The notes: generated from the letters alone by a model not told the origin. A stretch of DNA of 64,000 bases from Diprion similis (GCF_021155765.1 NC_060118.1:7564001-7628000), one strand, 5' to 3'; positions 13,701 through 26,130 are shown, counted from the first letter of the stretch. Made by a program: numbers and translations.

Positions 13701-16700
13701 AAAAACAGGCAGTTTACGGGCATGCCACATAAATAGCTATTTTTCTTCACACTTATCAATTTTATAATTTTCTGCATCAAAGAATTTCGACAGATGTTCA
13801 ACATTGGCGCAGAAATCGCGACCTGCGATTATCATTCAATTCGCAGACAAATACAAAGCACACGTTTGTACGCTTTATCGTTGCAGAAACAACGAGTCAG
13901 TCGCGAGCAGCGATATAATTTCCGTACATAATAATATCCAACGAAAGCTATGATACGAGTTAAGGCGGTGATATGAGCTGATTTAGCGGCCCTTTGTCAG
14001 TTTACAACGTTATATCGTATAATGTAAGTTGATAAGTGGTCGCGTGGGATGCATATACTGCAGCAGGAATTCTTGAGGAATTATTATATCCTCAAGCGCG
14101 GCTCGGTTGAGTCTCTGACAACGATTACGATATTGCAGCAGGTGATTAGCCGCATTGCATGCAGGAAGGTAGAAGATAGGAGACAGACATTGTGACACGC
14201 GTCTGTTTTTATTATTATTAGTGTTTTTTTTTTTCTCACATCACGTGTCTGCTTTTAGCAGGATTAATTGTATTCAAACCCTTCAGGGAATTTAATGACA
14301 GTCTAAGAAACATCAGTTCCTTTCCATTAGTACCTCATACGAAACAATGAAACATCTATTGGAAGACAGGATCAGAATAGGTACTTTAATAGATGAGACA
14401 ACAATTATTGAGACTTTCTTTTACTCATTGTTTGAAATTTCGGAACCCCTTTCGAATTTAATGTCCAACAGATTTCAGAAGACAGTTGGTATGGCGTACC
14501 AGTTGTAAAAACGATTTCAAAAAGTTCGGATCGATAAAACTGTGAAACCATTTTTGACTTTTGGAGGTAATTCAGGAACACCCCAAGGATCGTGTATAAT
14601 CGGCGTCAGGGAGGTGTGGGTACAACTTACACACCTATGGGCAGAACCCTGCTAAGGGAGCGGGGCGTATAAACAATACATGTATGCATAAGGTCTTGAG
14701 AGCCGGTGCAAGCATCCTGGAGCAGCTCGGCGACCGCAGAGGAGTTTTTGCGTTATCCCCAGGCTTGAAACGCCGGCTACTGCGTCAGGTTAGGTTCGTC
14801 GAAACCTGCAGCACACCCTCGTATCCGTCCCGTTCCGACCACCGAGGTCCGGACCACCGGCTCCAACGACGTTATAGCACAGAACTTTGTTTAACTAAGC
14901 AGAACAAGAACCAGACCTATTTATACCGAGAGGAGAGGAGAGGAGAGCAAACCGTCGTCCATTCCTCTTCTTCGCTAAAGTTTGGAAATCGGATTTCCAA
15001 CCTCCGGTTTAATCTGATATTTCTCTTCGTGCAGGAATTAGGTACTGATTCTGCAGATTTGATATTACTGCACTTTCGAAATCACGGATTACGTACAGTG
15101 TCCATTGGAATTCAGGATGCTGAATCCTTCGGATTAATTGGTGGACACATTCGGTAATATATAGGTATGTCAAAAAGTATGTGAAGCTATTTTCATTCGA
15201 ACTCTGACTTATCGTCATACACGTTCGATATCGGAATCATACTGTAATCTAATTCTCAACTGCTCAGGTACTCGATGAGTTATCTTCGATATCCGGACCA
15301 GATAATATGCTGGATGCCTGTAATCTAACAGCGTTTTGGCGTTTGTAATGCAATACCGTAATGGATGGTGGACTAGGATTACTTGACGTGCTGACGATGA
15401 CGTTTGTGACGTTGCTGTGACAGTTTTCTTTTCTTTCTTTCTTTTTTTTTACAGAACGTGGTTTGCGATTGTCTCAAAGTCGGTAAACTGTAGTACAATG
15501 CAACACTATACAAAGTAGTGGTTTTCCTTTCATCGTTTTGTTATGTTGACGTTACTAACCTCAACGTCCTTTCAACATGAATCTTCCTATTCATGTACAG
15601 TTGTGTTTGAAAATTCCGAATTAATCATGGAATCATCACTGTTTTGCCAAATTTAGAGTCTATAGTTGAAACATGAAAAAAGTTGAGAAAGTCTCGAAAC
15701 AAGGTGTCGCAGTTGTTGCAAATCGAAAAAATTTTTGCTGAGTAAACGCCCGTGATACATAGAGAGAAAATTTGAATTTGAACCATGAAACGTCGTAGAA
15801 TTTCGAACAAGTTTTCCAACTAAAATAATCGGAAATTATGGTATAGGGCTGCGGCTAACCCGCGTGTGATCTGCGGGCCACGACTATGGTGGCATGGCGA
15901 TGTATGTCCCCAAATATCGATTTCGCATTAGCGAACTCCATCAAAATAGTACCTTTCCTTTCATAGATATATATAAGTGTGGTGTACATCTGTGATGTAT
16001 ACATTTACAGGCCGGAGTTTACTGCGAACACTTGAAAGACATGCATGTCCATCATTCACACCGTCATCGAACCGCGATATTCCCAACTTCCAGAGAATCC
16101 AAACAGGTGATTATCCGGGTGTGCATGCTCATCGTTAGTTAGTTTTCCACCCGAAAATAAGCTCGAAAAAGGTTTAAGCAAGATTACAGTAACAAAATGG
16201 CAGCTTTTTATAATCGGGCTCAGAAATCTGAGAAACCGAAAACCTCTGCTGATATAGCAGAATTTTTTTGGTGCTGTTTGTATACTGTTCCAAGTCTCAT
16301 TTTGAAGGTATCAACGAATGACGAAACGTTTATTATTTCACCTCACTTCGTGCTCCGACTAATACAAAATCTTCATCGATACAGTATTCAACCGAACGGT
16401 TCCGAGTCCGAAGACGACCTCAACTTCAACGAATCTTTTCCATCCTGAAGAGAATCATCGAGAATAATGTCTAACGACATTCAGAATTATTGTTACTACA
16501 ACATGGCGACTTGTAATTCCGATTTTTAAACTCCAAGAGGGTAAAAAATTTTTGGCCTCAAATAAAATTGGAGCGATTCTGGGTAAGTTCTAGAAATTGG
16601 CCAAACATATTCGTACACCTTGCAGCCATGACGAAACTCCCGCCTGACGAATTGGCCTTCTTTTAAACTGGACAGATTTCGTTTCTTCACTCTGCACTCC

Positions 16701-19700
16701 GAAGAAATATTCTCCGGCTAACGCTGCTGGTGCTACAGACTCTGGCTCCAGCTCCGGCTTCAGCTCCGGCTTGGTCGATGGTGGTTGGAAACTGCGGCGC
16801 CCACAAAAAGCTCGGCAGACAGCGGAGACGGTTTTTGCTGGGCATCAGCATCAGCATCAGCCACTGGCACTGCCTCCCTTTCCCTGCCCCTTCGTTCCCC
16901 TCGTTGCCTCTCCTCTCCTCTCCTCTCCTCTTCTCTTCTCTTCTCTTTTCTTGCCTCCTTTCCTCCCCGCAGCTTCCTGCGTGTGGCACAAAGGTGTGTG
17001 TGTGTGTGGACATGCACACCATCCACTCTTCCACTCTGTATAACTACTCTACGCTCCCTCTTACACTTTGCACAGGCTTGAACAGGCTATAACCATCATT
17101 TGCGATCGGGATACCAACTCCAAACCCCGACGTGAGTTCCTCAGGTTCGCAGTCTACCGACGAAATTCGTGAATAATTTATACCATCGGCAATGCAACCC
17201 TAACCTCTCTATAAATCGACTTCTTTACACCGTTTCTCTGCACGTGTATGTAATACGAACTAAACCAGGATTGGTTTCAATCTCAAGTCATTTCAAAAAC
17301 CTGACCGTATGACAAGAGGCTTGAAATACTTCTCTTCTCATTCTAGATCTTTCGATATTATTTCACTTATCCAATACTCAGATTTCTGCCCCAAGAGGCA
17401 CCAGAACGCCGATCCTTGGGCTGATGATAACGTCTGAAAGTTGATGCATGGCACATTGGGCAGCGCGAATGGACGTTGGAACTATCATTATTCAAACCTG
17501 TCGCATGGGGTCCTTAGAGTGGTGAGAGTGGAAAGTTGAGTCAACTTGCCCTTGCGAACACTTTGGAGGCCATTTCCTGATGTTCAAAGCAAATCCAAAC
17601 CGCAATTGAAGCGTAAGGATGCGTCTTCGTGGACTATAATGGATCTTTAGGATCTGTAGATTTGGAACGGAGACGAAATTGCTTGTGCAAACTTTGACGA
17701 TATTCCCTCTTCATCGATTAGTCCTTCGTTTCTTTGAGGTCGAGTTATTTGCTGGAGATGCAACATTGTTTTCGGTATATTCACACTTTGCTGGCACGTG
17801 CAGCGGATGCGATGACAATGAAGGAATTTGCGCAATGGGGGAGTAATGCGAAGGCGATCGTTGAGGCGTGAAGAAGAGTCTGCAGTACAAGAGACCACAA
17901 AACCCATAAGATCGAGAAAATCCATTAAGTTTTCATCGAGCACCACCTGTTCCGCCTCACGATCAGCGGTATTAAAGCGCGTCAGGATCGGAGAACTTGA
18001 TCTTCTTCAATGCTCGCGCTCTATGGAAAGAGATTTCGATCAGAATCCGAGATCCGAATCTCTTTCGAAAACAAATTTCTTTAAGTTTTCTCTCAGCCTT
18101 CGAAGGGGCGATTTACCCTCCGACGAAAAGCTGAAACATCTCTCTCATCTGTTATAGTGATTAATTGCAATCCAACAGCTAGCAATTAGGTAATCACAAT
18201 TAAGGCTCGAACGACTAAAACGGAGAAAACTTTCGTTATTTTTGTTTCAGTAAGCAAGCGGTTTTCGATGGCAAGAAGGCGATCAGAGGCGGGATTCCAT
18301 TCGTATTTCGTAAGCATAAATTTATCATCTTTTTCAGATTTATAATCACGTTTCCAGCAAGCTTGATGTATCCAACATTTTTAGAAATTTAATTACTCAA
18401 CTTTGGCATCGCAATAATATTACCAAAATTATGTTACAATTATTATTTTCAATAATGGGTGGATTGATTGATGGATGGATGGATGGATGAATAAGTCGTG
18501 CTGTTAACAGTTATACTTTTATACATCCTTTGAAATGGTTTTTGTCAAGGATTAATCATCTCATGACGTTGAAGAACGAAATTACGAAGTTAATTATGAG
18601 TTTCATTTGCACAGTGAAACATGAATACGTTTTACAGTAGCTTCAATCTGCCTCACATAAAACTTTTTTCACAATCCAGGTCTCTGCTGTGAACGTTTAA
18701 TGTAAACATTTCAGTGTTCAGTACACTCAGATTCAAATTACATGACCATTTATTTTCTGATAATCCTGTTTTCTCATTATTTGGAAAACAAATATCCAAT
18801 TAGATGAACTTGTCTGTCATTTTTCCTTTTATTGTCCTTGCAACATCAAACGACAAGTAGTTTCTAGCATTGCGCCTTCCAATCTCAGTGTATAATCATC
18901 AATCTTATATGAATCGCAGCCCAATTTGGAGCGTGGACATTCGGTCCAGGTCATGGATTCGCAAGGATCGTTCGTTGGAATCTAGAAAAGTCACCGGAGC
19001 GTCTGCCAAGCGGTGATGTGGAAGCGATATTTTCAGTAATGGATAGTGAGTTCACACGCTCAATGTGGAACTACCCGTTCAGGCTTACGTACAGGCTGAT
19101 ACTGCGGGAAAAGGAGCTCCACTTCAACATCGGGGTCTACAATCCCAGCAAGGAGCACACCTTCAGCTTCAATTTACTTCTCCACACGTACTTCAAGGTC
19201 CCAGATGTAAGGCGGTGTCAAGTGACTGGCCTGCACGGATGCACCTTCATCGACAAGGTTTGACGAATAAACCGACGTCCATGACTATAATAGCTTGAGA
19301 TGAGAAAGCCCTGAAATTTTCATTCACATTCAAATTACATGTGTAATTTTCAGACAAGGGACAATCAAATATTCCAAGAAGGCAGGGACGTCGTTACCAT
19401 ATGCGAATGGACGGATAGAATCTACCAAAACACACAGCCGGAACATATAATCACCAACGTTGTCTCCGGTAGGAAAATGAGAGTCCAAAAATACAACTTC
19501 CCAGACACGGTGGTTTGGAATCCGTGGCAGGACAAGGCTCGAGACATTCCTGATTTCGGTGACGATGAATTTCCAAATATGATATGCGTCGAAAGCGGAC
19601 ATGTCAGCAGTCCCGTTATCCTGTTGCCAGGGACCGCCTTTGAGGCTAGCCAAATTCTCCAGGTAACTTGAATTCGTCTTCAACGACTCTCGACAATAGT

Positions 19701-19945
19701 CAAAAAAAAGTACGGTGTAATATCACAATTGGACAAACTGGAGCGGAGAGACCATGGATACAAATTCAGACTCAATATTCACTCCTAAAAACGTATTTTG
19801 GTACAAAATGTAGCATTCTATAAGCCAACGAATATCCTGCCATCTTCGAAAGTCGAGACTTGACAAAGAGGGCGACTCTTACAGTGAAGTTCTCTCGTTT
19901 CGCGTTGATAAAATCATCTATAATTTTTTTGTATAGGTAATGTGA
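3950..19945 (+). CDS. Glucose-6-phosphate 1-epimerase (hexose-6-phosphate mutarotase), six exons
   Basis: Coding exons: 3950-4019, 5123-5174, 18251-18309, 18920-19257, 19354-19662 and 19937-19945. All borders are GT/AG and phases join to 278 residues, the usual length for this family. The enzyme interconverts alpha and beta anomers of hexose 6-phosphates in the cytosol (yeast YMR099C / bacterial YeaD type, aldose-epimerase fold). Visible family features are FVFPQFGAW (about 58-66), GPGHGF with His72, the probable catalytic His149 in LLHTYF, the probable catalytic Glu253 in CVESGHV, and VVWNPW. The start is the first ATG of an open first exon in good context (aacATGGC). The last exon adds only Val, Met and the stop. 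Intron 2 (5175-18250) is very large. The family assignment is firm; substrate range is inferred from homology. Confidence 0.9.
7141..7186. repeat. (ATAG)n microsatellite
   Basis: About ten consecutive ATAG units directly follow a TATATA-rich stretch. Simple-sequence tract in intron 2 of the epimerase gene. Confidence 0.9.
11551..11899. mobile_element. Short hAT-like MITE
   Basis: The element is bounded by perfect 13-bp inverted repeats, cagtgtcgccaac at 11551-11563 and gttggcgacactg at 11887-11899. It is 349 bp long with no open frame of note. Termini beginning CAGTG are typical of hAT-superfamily elements, which make 8-bp target duplications; the flanks here (tcgcaagc and attgcaac) are only loosely similar, so any duplication has decayed. 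The superfamily is inferred from the termini only. Confidence 0.55.
13369..13744. mobile_element. Two-hairpin interspersed repeat, copy 1
   Basis: The first hairpin (13369-13596, 228 bp) has about 25-bp arms: 13369-13393 pairs with 13572-13596 (core gcattgaaaag / cttttcaatac). The second (about 13592-13744) has arms at 13605-13633 and 13695-13729 built on gtggcatgcccgtaaac and its complement. The same arrangement recurs at 48009-48382 with few substitutions. On the minus strand the repeat gives an open frame of about 120 residues shared by both copies. That frame spans both hairpins and resembles no family I know, so I treat it as a by-product of the repeat. Confidence 0.7.
14684..14788 (+). 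CDS. Possible exon of an unidentified gene inside epimerase intron 2
   Basis: From an ATG, 35 codons run to CAG|GTTAGG in phase 0. The peptide is basic and balanced in composition (it includes SILEQLGDRRGVFALSPGLK). I recognise no domain. The frame stays open downstream, so the donor is only a possibility. It lies on the same strand as the host gene. It may be an exon of a nested or fast-evolving gene, or an alternative epimerase exon, or chance. Confidence 0.22.
15035..15153 (+). CDS. Possible exon of an unidentified gene inside epimerase intron 2
   Basis: A pyrimidine-rich acceptor (ttctcttcgtgcag) precedes 39 open codons plus two bases, ending at a possible donor GTAATA. The peptide contains ELGTDSADLILLHF and AESFGLIGGHI, without known motif. 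It can follow the 14684-14788 segment in frame (phase 0 to phase 0). The evidence is only openness, composition and border sequences. Confidence 0.22.
16011..16106 (+). CDS. Possible exon, His-rich, inside epimerase intron 2
   Basis: It is bounded by acceptor acatttacag and donor CAG|GTGATT, open for exactly 32 codons in phase 0. The peptide is rich in His and Arg (HVHHSHRHR). It would join in frame to 14684-14788 but hits a stop if joined to 15035-15153, so these would be alternative or unrelated. No homology is recognised. Confidence 0.2.
16197..16448 (+). CDS. Possible small ORF, 83 residues, unknown
   Basis: The frame begins at ATG in good context (acaaaATGGC) and runs 83 codons to TGA. 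It has a short hydrophobic stretch (about 23-37: AEFFWCCLYTVPSLI) and an acidic, Ser/Asn-rich tail (GSESEDDLNFNESF). I do not recognise a family. It may be a genuine small protein in the epimerase intron, or chance; the surrounding sequence is not strongly biased. Confidence 0.2.
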   Translation: MAAFYNRAQKSEKPKTSADIAEFFWCCLYTVPSLILKVSTNDETFIISPHFVLRLIQNLHRYSIQPNGSESEDDLNFNESFPS

Positions 19946-20386
19946 GCGGAGAATGGACCGTCAAACGGGCCCAGCTCCTCGCTTCCGGTATCGTCGACTA
20001 GAGCCATTGCATCGCATGTTCGGCTCTCGGAAACGGAAAACAGCCTTTGGCCCTACCAAGCGGAGTTCGAAGCAGGACCATCGCCACCACAGCTATGTCG
20101 AGAGAGGCACTGCAACGCTCGATATTGCTCGATATGTACTCTAAACCTCTGAATACCTGACCATATAAACAACGATAAGCCAAGTGGGAAAGACTTCTTA
20201 CTATAAAAAAGTTAGGATCATAATATCTAACTATTTTTCTTGCCAGCCGATTGATATGCAATAACAAACTTGAATGATGCGCCGTTCAAATAATCGCTTG
20301 CGATTAAATTATGCGAGTTCAAAGTTTTAACTCCGACTCAAAAGTTTACAAATTCTTTTTTCTCATCAACTTACCATAGTTATTTG

Positions 20387-20433
<47 letters not shown>

Positions 20434-22758
20434 CAACATTTAATTCACCAATGAAATTTGCGCATCATTTGTTAGGAACTAAACTGCGGCGCACAAACCA
20501 CACTTACAAAAATGTAGTGGTAAGCAGGTATAGCAATGTATAAATAAGAGAAATGGAGAAAGAAGAAAGAAGGGAGCATGAAATAGCGTAGATAAATTAT
20601 AAAATGGTTTAGCAGAGTACCGGTGACGTCGGTTAGTTGGGCATAGATTGAAAAAAGAAAAAAAAAAAGGAAAAGAAAAAAAAAAGCGTTTTTCGAAATA
20701 TGTACGTTGGTCGACTCTAAAATTAATTCTAGTATAAATAACGAGTAATTAAATTAAAGTAATTCATACCCTATAATGTATTTTACACTTATTATACGCG
20801 TTCATAAGCAATTCCAGAGTTCCGATGAAAAAATAATAAGGAAAAATGTTCGCATACATGTTACATTTGCTTACACGTACTATTATTAATTACCTGTGTG
20901 CATTCCCGCTTGGTATAAATCTCGCTGGAAAAAGATGAAATTTCTATTTTATAAAAACTGCATTGCCGTCTATCTCAACGTACAAAATATCCCATTCCAT
21001 TAGAAATTTATAGTAATACGTAGATCACGCAATATTATATCCATATAGAAGAAAAAAGGAGACGCAATACAAGATTGATTGTTATTATTATATTATCCTT
21101 TTTTTTATTGTTATTATAGAACACGTTTCCGAGTTCGTGAATGTTTATTCCGAATTCGAAAAGAAAAAAAAAAGGAAGACAACTTTAAATTCAATATATA
21201 GAGATGGTTTTTTTTTTAATTATTATTATTGTTTTTTTGTTGTTTTTTTTGGAAGATAAAAGAAAATAAGTGGCAATTTTCAATCTTTGGCCTTCTGTAT
21301 AGCTACTACAATAATATGGATATTACAAAATTGTCGATTAGGCGGAAAAACTGGTCGATCATCTGCAAACAACACAATACGATACATTTATGGTGCTATA
21401 ATAATATATATATAATACTATAGATAAATGGAAAGAACTCTTTTTTAAACTACGCAAACTTGTACGTATAGAGAATAATTTTTATAATAGGGGTTATAAA
21501 CCGTCAGTTTGATGAAATAGATTAGCTAGCGACCGGTTTTCTTGTTCCCCCGAAGTTAAAATCCGAAACTCTTTTCTTCAAATCTCTATACCGGTAAAAA
21601 AATATATTACATACATACATACATACATAAAATAATCATTATCGAAATAATTATTCATACGTAACGTAACGTAACAATAACATTGTCCGTAAAATTATAA
21701 CGACAAGTAGCACGATGAAGTTTGCTAATTTTTATTGGTGAAAATAATTAAGAATATGAGATAAAATATAGATAAATTAAAAGTGGGAAAAAGAAGAGAA
21801 AAAAAAACAAAAAAAAAAACGAATGCAGTAAAACTTGCAGCAAGTATACGATTAACAAGAATATCAACAACGATTTTATTCTTTTACCATAAAGGTTCGT
21901 TTGTCAAATTAGACAGATAGTAAAGAACGAACAAGAGATTTTTTCCACCTAAGCCATCCCGTTTTTAATAGAGTTTCTCTAATAATGCCGTGTCAATTGT
22001 AATGTATATTTCCTTACCAATAACTCTGAGGCTAATGGAAATTGAAATAGTTGGTGAAAAGCTTGTATACGTGAATCATACGTACCATGTTGAAAAATTC
22101 AATGATTATTTCTTTTTCTAATTTTAAAACGAATGTATTTTTTATTAAAAAGCAAAAAGATATATAGAATGTAAGTAATCCGCAGCAGTTGGTGATAGTG
22201 GCGTTGCTCAATTATTAGCGAAACGAAATACAGAGAAAACTCGTTCGAAGAGTGCCATTTTCCGTACTTTTAGATGTGTAATTACAAGAGTTCGGTCTGT
22301 CGTTTTCTCGTATCGTTGAAACAAAAGATTCGACAAAATTACACGTCTTTCAAAGAATATTACTCGCAAAATTATACTTACTGTGTTGAAAGCTGAGAAA
22401 AACGGTTCACCCAGTTATGAACTAAATTCCTTTTAATAAAATTGTTCAATTATTTTACACATGTGTCAAGGAAATCATTTTTATATTATTAGTAACACTA
22501 ATATACGATCGTCCAGCTTCCGCGAAGCCACCGTCAATTAATACGCCATTAGTAGCTCGGATGCCTTAATTTTGTGTATGAAACAGGATACGTTAACGAT
22601 AATAATGTATACGATGAGACGCACCCTGTTCCTTTTATAAATGTGAAAAATTATTCCTATAGAGCGTATGACGATTGTGTAAGAAGAATTTTTTTCATAC
22701 ACTTTTAGGCTTCCAATTTATTTTTCTTTCTTTCATTCCCTTTCTTTCGTTTTTTTTT

Positions 22759-22790
<32 letters not shown>

Positions 22791-23328
22791 CTTAATATAT
22801 CGCCAAAGTTCCTCGGTTAGTTTGTATACTGACATAACAAGAAAAAAAAAAAAAAAAAAACAAAAACAAAGAAGTCAACGTTTGACCTACGAACGTGATA
22901 ATTTCTTGCGTATGTTGATAATATTACATATTATAAGTGAAAGGTCTGGTGAAGTAGTGCGAAAGAGCGTAAAATAAAAGAGACAAACGAAAGAAAAATC
23001 GACGCGAAGGAAAGATATACCTGCGATTGGGTTCGTTTTGCATACGTGATTTCAAATGTTTGTGCAAAGTGATTAATTAAGCAATTCGAAAGAGTTATAG
23101 CAATAAATTTCATTACCGTTAGCTGCGTAGTATTTAGTAGAAAAAAAGTAACAAAAGATGATAAAAATAATGAAATATTTGATAAGGGTTTTTGGTCTTT
23201 AGAGGCTAGACAATATTTTAAACAATTTTAATACAAGAGAAATAATGTAATTCTTTTTTTCAACTGTTAATCTTAATTATGATTATTATTATTATTATCA
23301 TTATCACGATTTCTTCCCCACGTCAGCG

Positions 23329-23379
<51 letters not shown>

Positions 23380-24777
23380 TTACAACGAACTAGAACTCAA
23401 AGGTCTTCCACGAATGACGAAATGAAATCCCATCATATGCACGTAGTCAGTCGCGAATGTAACGTTCCTTTTGTTATTGAAATTTGCTAAGAATTGAAAG
23501 CTTATAAAATACGACGATCCTTTGTAATAAACAATGCATTTAGATATTACCGTACCGTAGCGTATTAGTATCGTATAATAATAAAACGTAAAAAGAAGAG
23601 AAAAAAAAAAAAACTTCCATCACGATATTGTAAACGATAAATAAATATGTTGATTAAATGTACTTTTGGGAAAGTGCAATAAAAAAAGAAAAGACAAGAA
23701 ATGTGCGGGAAACTGTCTAGCAATTTTTAGTGTTTACTATATAACAGCGTGATCCTAAACCCACTCAATCGACACAATAATGACAAGAACGTATCGGTAA
23801 TTCAGGAGTTCCATTTAGAATTTAGCAACTATGCGACTATTAATTTCATTTAAATTATTTATTCATGAATAAGGTTACTCATTGCTCGAAGTTATCGTAT
23901 GAATACATTGAATGAGTTTATCAACAGCAAAACGTTGGAATCTCACTGTAGTAGAGTCGATTGAAAACAAAATTTTTTGAAATTCCTATCCTATCAAAAA
24001 ACATTAAAGATTACCTTACCAACAACTCTGAGATTAATGGAAATTAAAGTAGATGGTGAAAAGTTTGTAATTATAAAACGAAGCTATTAATTCTCGAGTA
24101 GTAATCACTAATGAAGATAAAGGCTGACACGGAAGTTGATACTCAATATTTTGTATCATCACACAAAATAAATTGAATTTATTTGAAATGACTTTCGGAA
24201 AATTGATTTATGATCGCGATCAACTACAACAATATACACATTACATGCGATATAATATTGTACAATAATACATTTTGCAATTACTTAACTGTTCAAATGT
24301 AACTTAGTATCCTGCTGGATTAATATCATACAGAGCTAGAGCATGTGCATTGTGCATGTGCATGTAAATATATACATCACATAAGCGAGATTGTTATAAA
24401 AATTAAACCATAACTAACCGTGAAACAGTTTGAACGACTACGATATTGCGGTTTTATCACTGCGTGGCTTTTCCACCTGGGAAAGCAGCGCGCACGTGAT
24501 TATATATAGTTAATGATAATAGTGATAATAGTAATAATAGTAATAATAATGTACTCAGGTAATGTAGTAGGCAAAGTGGTGTTTTTTATTATTAGGAGGC
24601 TATTTGTATTCTCAGTATTTCAAAAGATTTTTTTTTTTTACTTTTTGTGCTTTTCGTTTTTGTTTTTTTTTTTTTTTTTTTTTTTTGCTCTTTTACTTGT
24701 CGTTTTTATAATTTGAGATTGACTTACTTAAAACTCTGTTAATATTTGAATCTTGGTATTATCTATGACCCGGTTAA
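19946..24777. other. Gene-free A/T-rich interval after the epimerase gene
   Basis: The stretch holds the epimerase 3' UTR at its left end and no convincing coding segment after it. It contains a long poly-T tract at about 20391-20433, (CT)n at about 22763-22790, (TA)n at about 23335-23370, and a diverged direct repeat of about 55 bp at 22012 and 24013. Many AATAAA-like words occur, so the 3' end of the epimerase mRNA cannot be fixed. Confidence 0.6.
22012..24070. repeat. Pair of diverged 55-bp direct repeats
   Basis: The block ccttaccaataactctgagg and its following bases at about 22013-22066 recur at about 24015-24068 with a handful of substitutions, including taatggaaatt and tggtgaaaag. The copies are about 2 kb apart. 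The complementary strand stays open in one frame in both copies, but the length is too short to call coding. Confidence 0.5.
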
Positions 24778-26130
24778 TTAACTCGCCCCTTGTTGTTGCA
24801 CCTTCCCTTCATCTTGCTGCTTTTTCGATTGTTTTTCTCTCATTCGATCGGCGTCACTGTAACAATACAATCAACAATTAGTCACTTGAATATGAAAAGA
24901 AGTATTTCTTTAAAAAAAAAGAATAATAAATCGAGTGGGACAACGGTGAAAAAATATTTCAAAACAATGCAGAACTGCAACAGTAACTGACTAATTCTGA
25001 CTTCTGAAGTCTGAGAACTTTTTGTTTTGAAGCTGTTTTTAGAAGAATAATGAAAGAAAATTTTTTACCGTTGTTTACGTTGCTCGAGGGTCAGACCCTT
25101 GTTGCTCTCCTGTTCTGCAGCCGATTTCTTTGCAGCCTTTTTCTGGTTTTTGGCCCGAGCTAAGTCTCGCTGATTCCCACCTACGGGTCATTATTTTCAA
25201 AGCATAAGTACTTGGGTGGGTAGAAAAAATGCCACGGGCATTGGTGAAGACTGGTTACAATACGTAATTTACGGAGGGCCGATGTCCTCGAGCAAATTCC
25301 GTTGCTACCTTCAAGTCATTATTGGAAAACGAATTTTCGAAACAAAAGAAAACCGAACGATTGTCTTCTGTTTCACAATACGACATTAGCCTTCGGGCTT
25401 TTAACGGCCCGTTTCGCAAACGGTTTTTCCGATTACGCATAACTTTCTACAGCTTATGACGTGTACGTGAATTATCTGCCTTGACCATAATAAACCATAC
25501 ACGCTAAAGATGCAACAGAAAAGGACAACAGCGTGATAATGAAAAAGAAGAAAACAATCTCAAAAGCACATACAAGACACGATGTAACGTTCAGTTGTTT
25601 TACACGCGCACGGTTTATTTATTTATCTGACACGGTATTTCGCGTCCGTATGATATATGCGTGCACGAGAAGGAAGGTTGATAATTTTATTAGCGATGGT
25701 ATAAAATTAGAATCGATAATAATTTAACATGTAGGTGTCAAGGGAAAAAAAAGAAATTTCAACGATACTGTGGAGCGTTAATTGATCTTGGTATGAAACA
25801 TCGTCCAACTTCACGTCGTACACAGAAATGTCGAAAATAATGAACTGCGGAATATGAAATGTCGGTAAAACTGTCTGAGGCTTGAAAAAGGCTTTTTTAA
25901 CGTATCCGCGTGTTAGTCTGTGGGAAATATCGTTATGAATGCTAGATTAAGTCGTTGACTACGTTCGACGCGACAAATTCGATCATGGATGACACATTCA
26001 CTGTATATTGTATAAAATGAGGACAGTGATATGGCGATGTGACGAAAGGATGCGAACGGAATTGATACAGGTGAAAAAAAAACAAAAAAACAAAAGATGA
26101 TGCGGGAAAAAACCACTACTTACGAGTCAT
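24778..26130 (-). CDS. SERF-like small EDRK-rich protein, three exons
   Basis: Coding exons on the minus strand: 26130-26124, 25180-25069 and 24856-24778. They join to 65 residues. The N-terminus MTRGNQRDLARAKNQKK is the hallmark of the SERF (4F5) family, followed by a Lys/Gln/Glu-rich helix with EQRKQRDADRMREKQSKKQQ. SERF proteins are small, highly charged and RNA- or amyloid-binding; in worms and humans they affect protein aggregation. Exon 1 carries only seven coding bases (ATG ACT C), so the start was found by matching the family N-terminus to the donor GTAAGT and the acceptor at 25181-25182. The family is certain enough; SERF1 versus SERF2 cannot be told. Confidence 0.88.

Larger units (their letters stand above)
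5175..18250 (+). other. Giant intron 2 of the epimerase gene
   Basis: About 13 kb between GTGAGT at 5175 and the acceptor at 18249-18250. Contents that I can support: a CpG-rich stretch with GAC repeats and a 20-odd base G run at about 6280-7150, an ATAG microsatellite at 7140-7185, a hAT-like short element at 11551-11899, a two-hairpin repeat at 13369-13744, and several open segments with splice-like borders at 14.7-16.5 kb (listed separately). The GC-rich parts could be a first exon or promoter of a nested gene, but I cannot show one. Confidence 0.55.

Noticed and set aside
13349-13804. 151-codon minus-strand frame with a partner at 47905-48339
   Set aside because: The shared part coincides exactly with the two-hairpin repeat, so conservation reflects recent transposition, not a gene family.
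16687-17092. Several overlapping frames on both strands
   Set aside because: They are produced by CTCTC/GAGAG and CAT/GCT simple repeats; openness in many frames at once is a composition effect.
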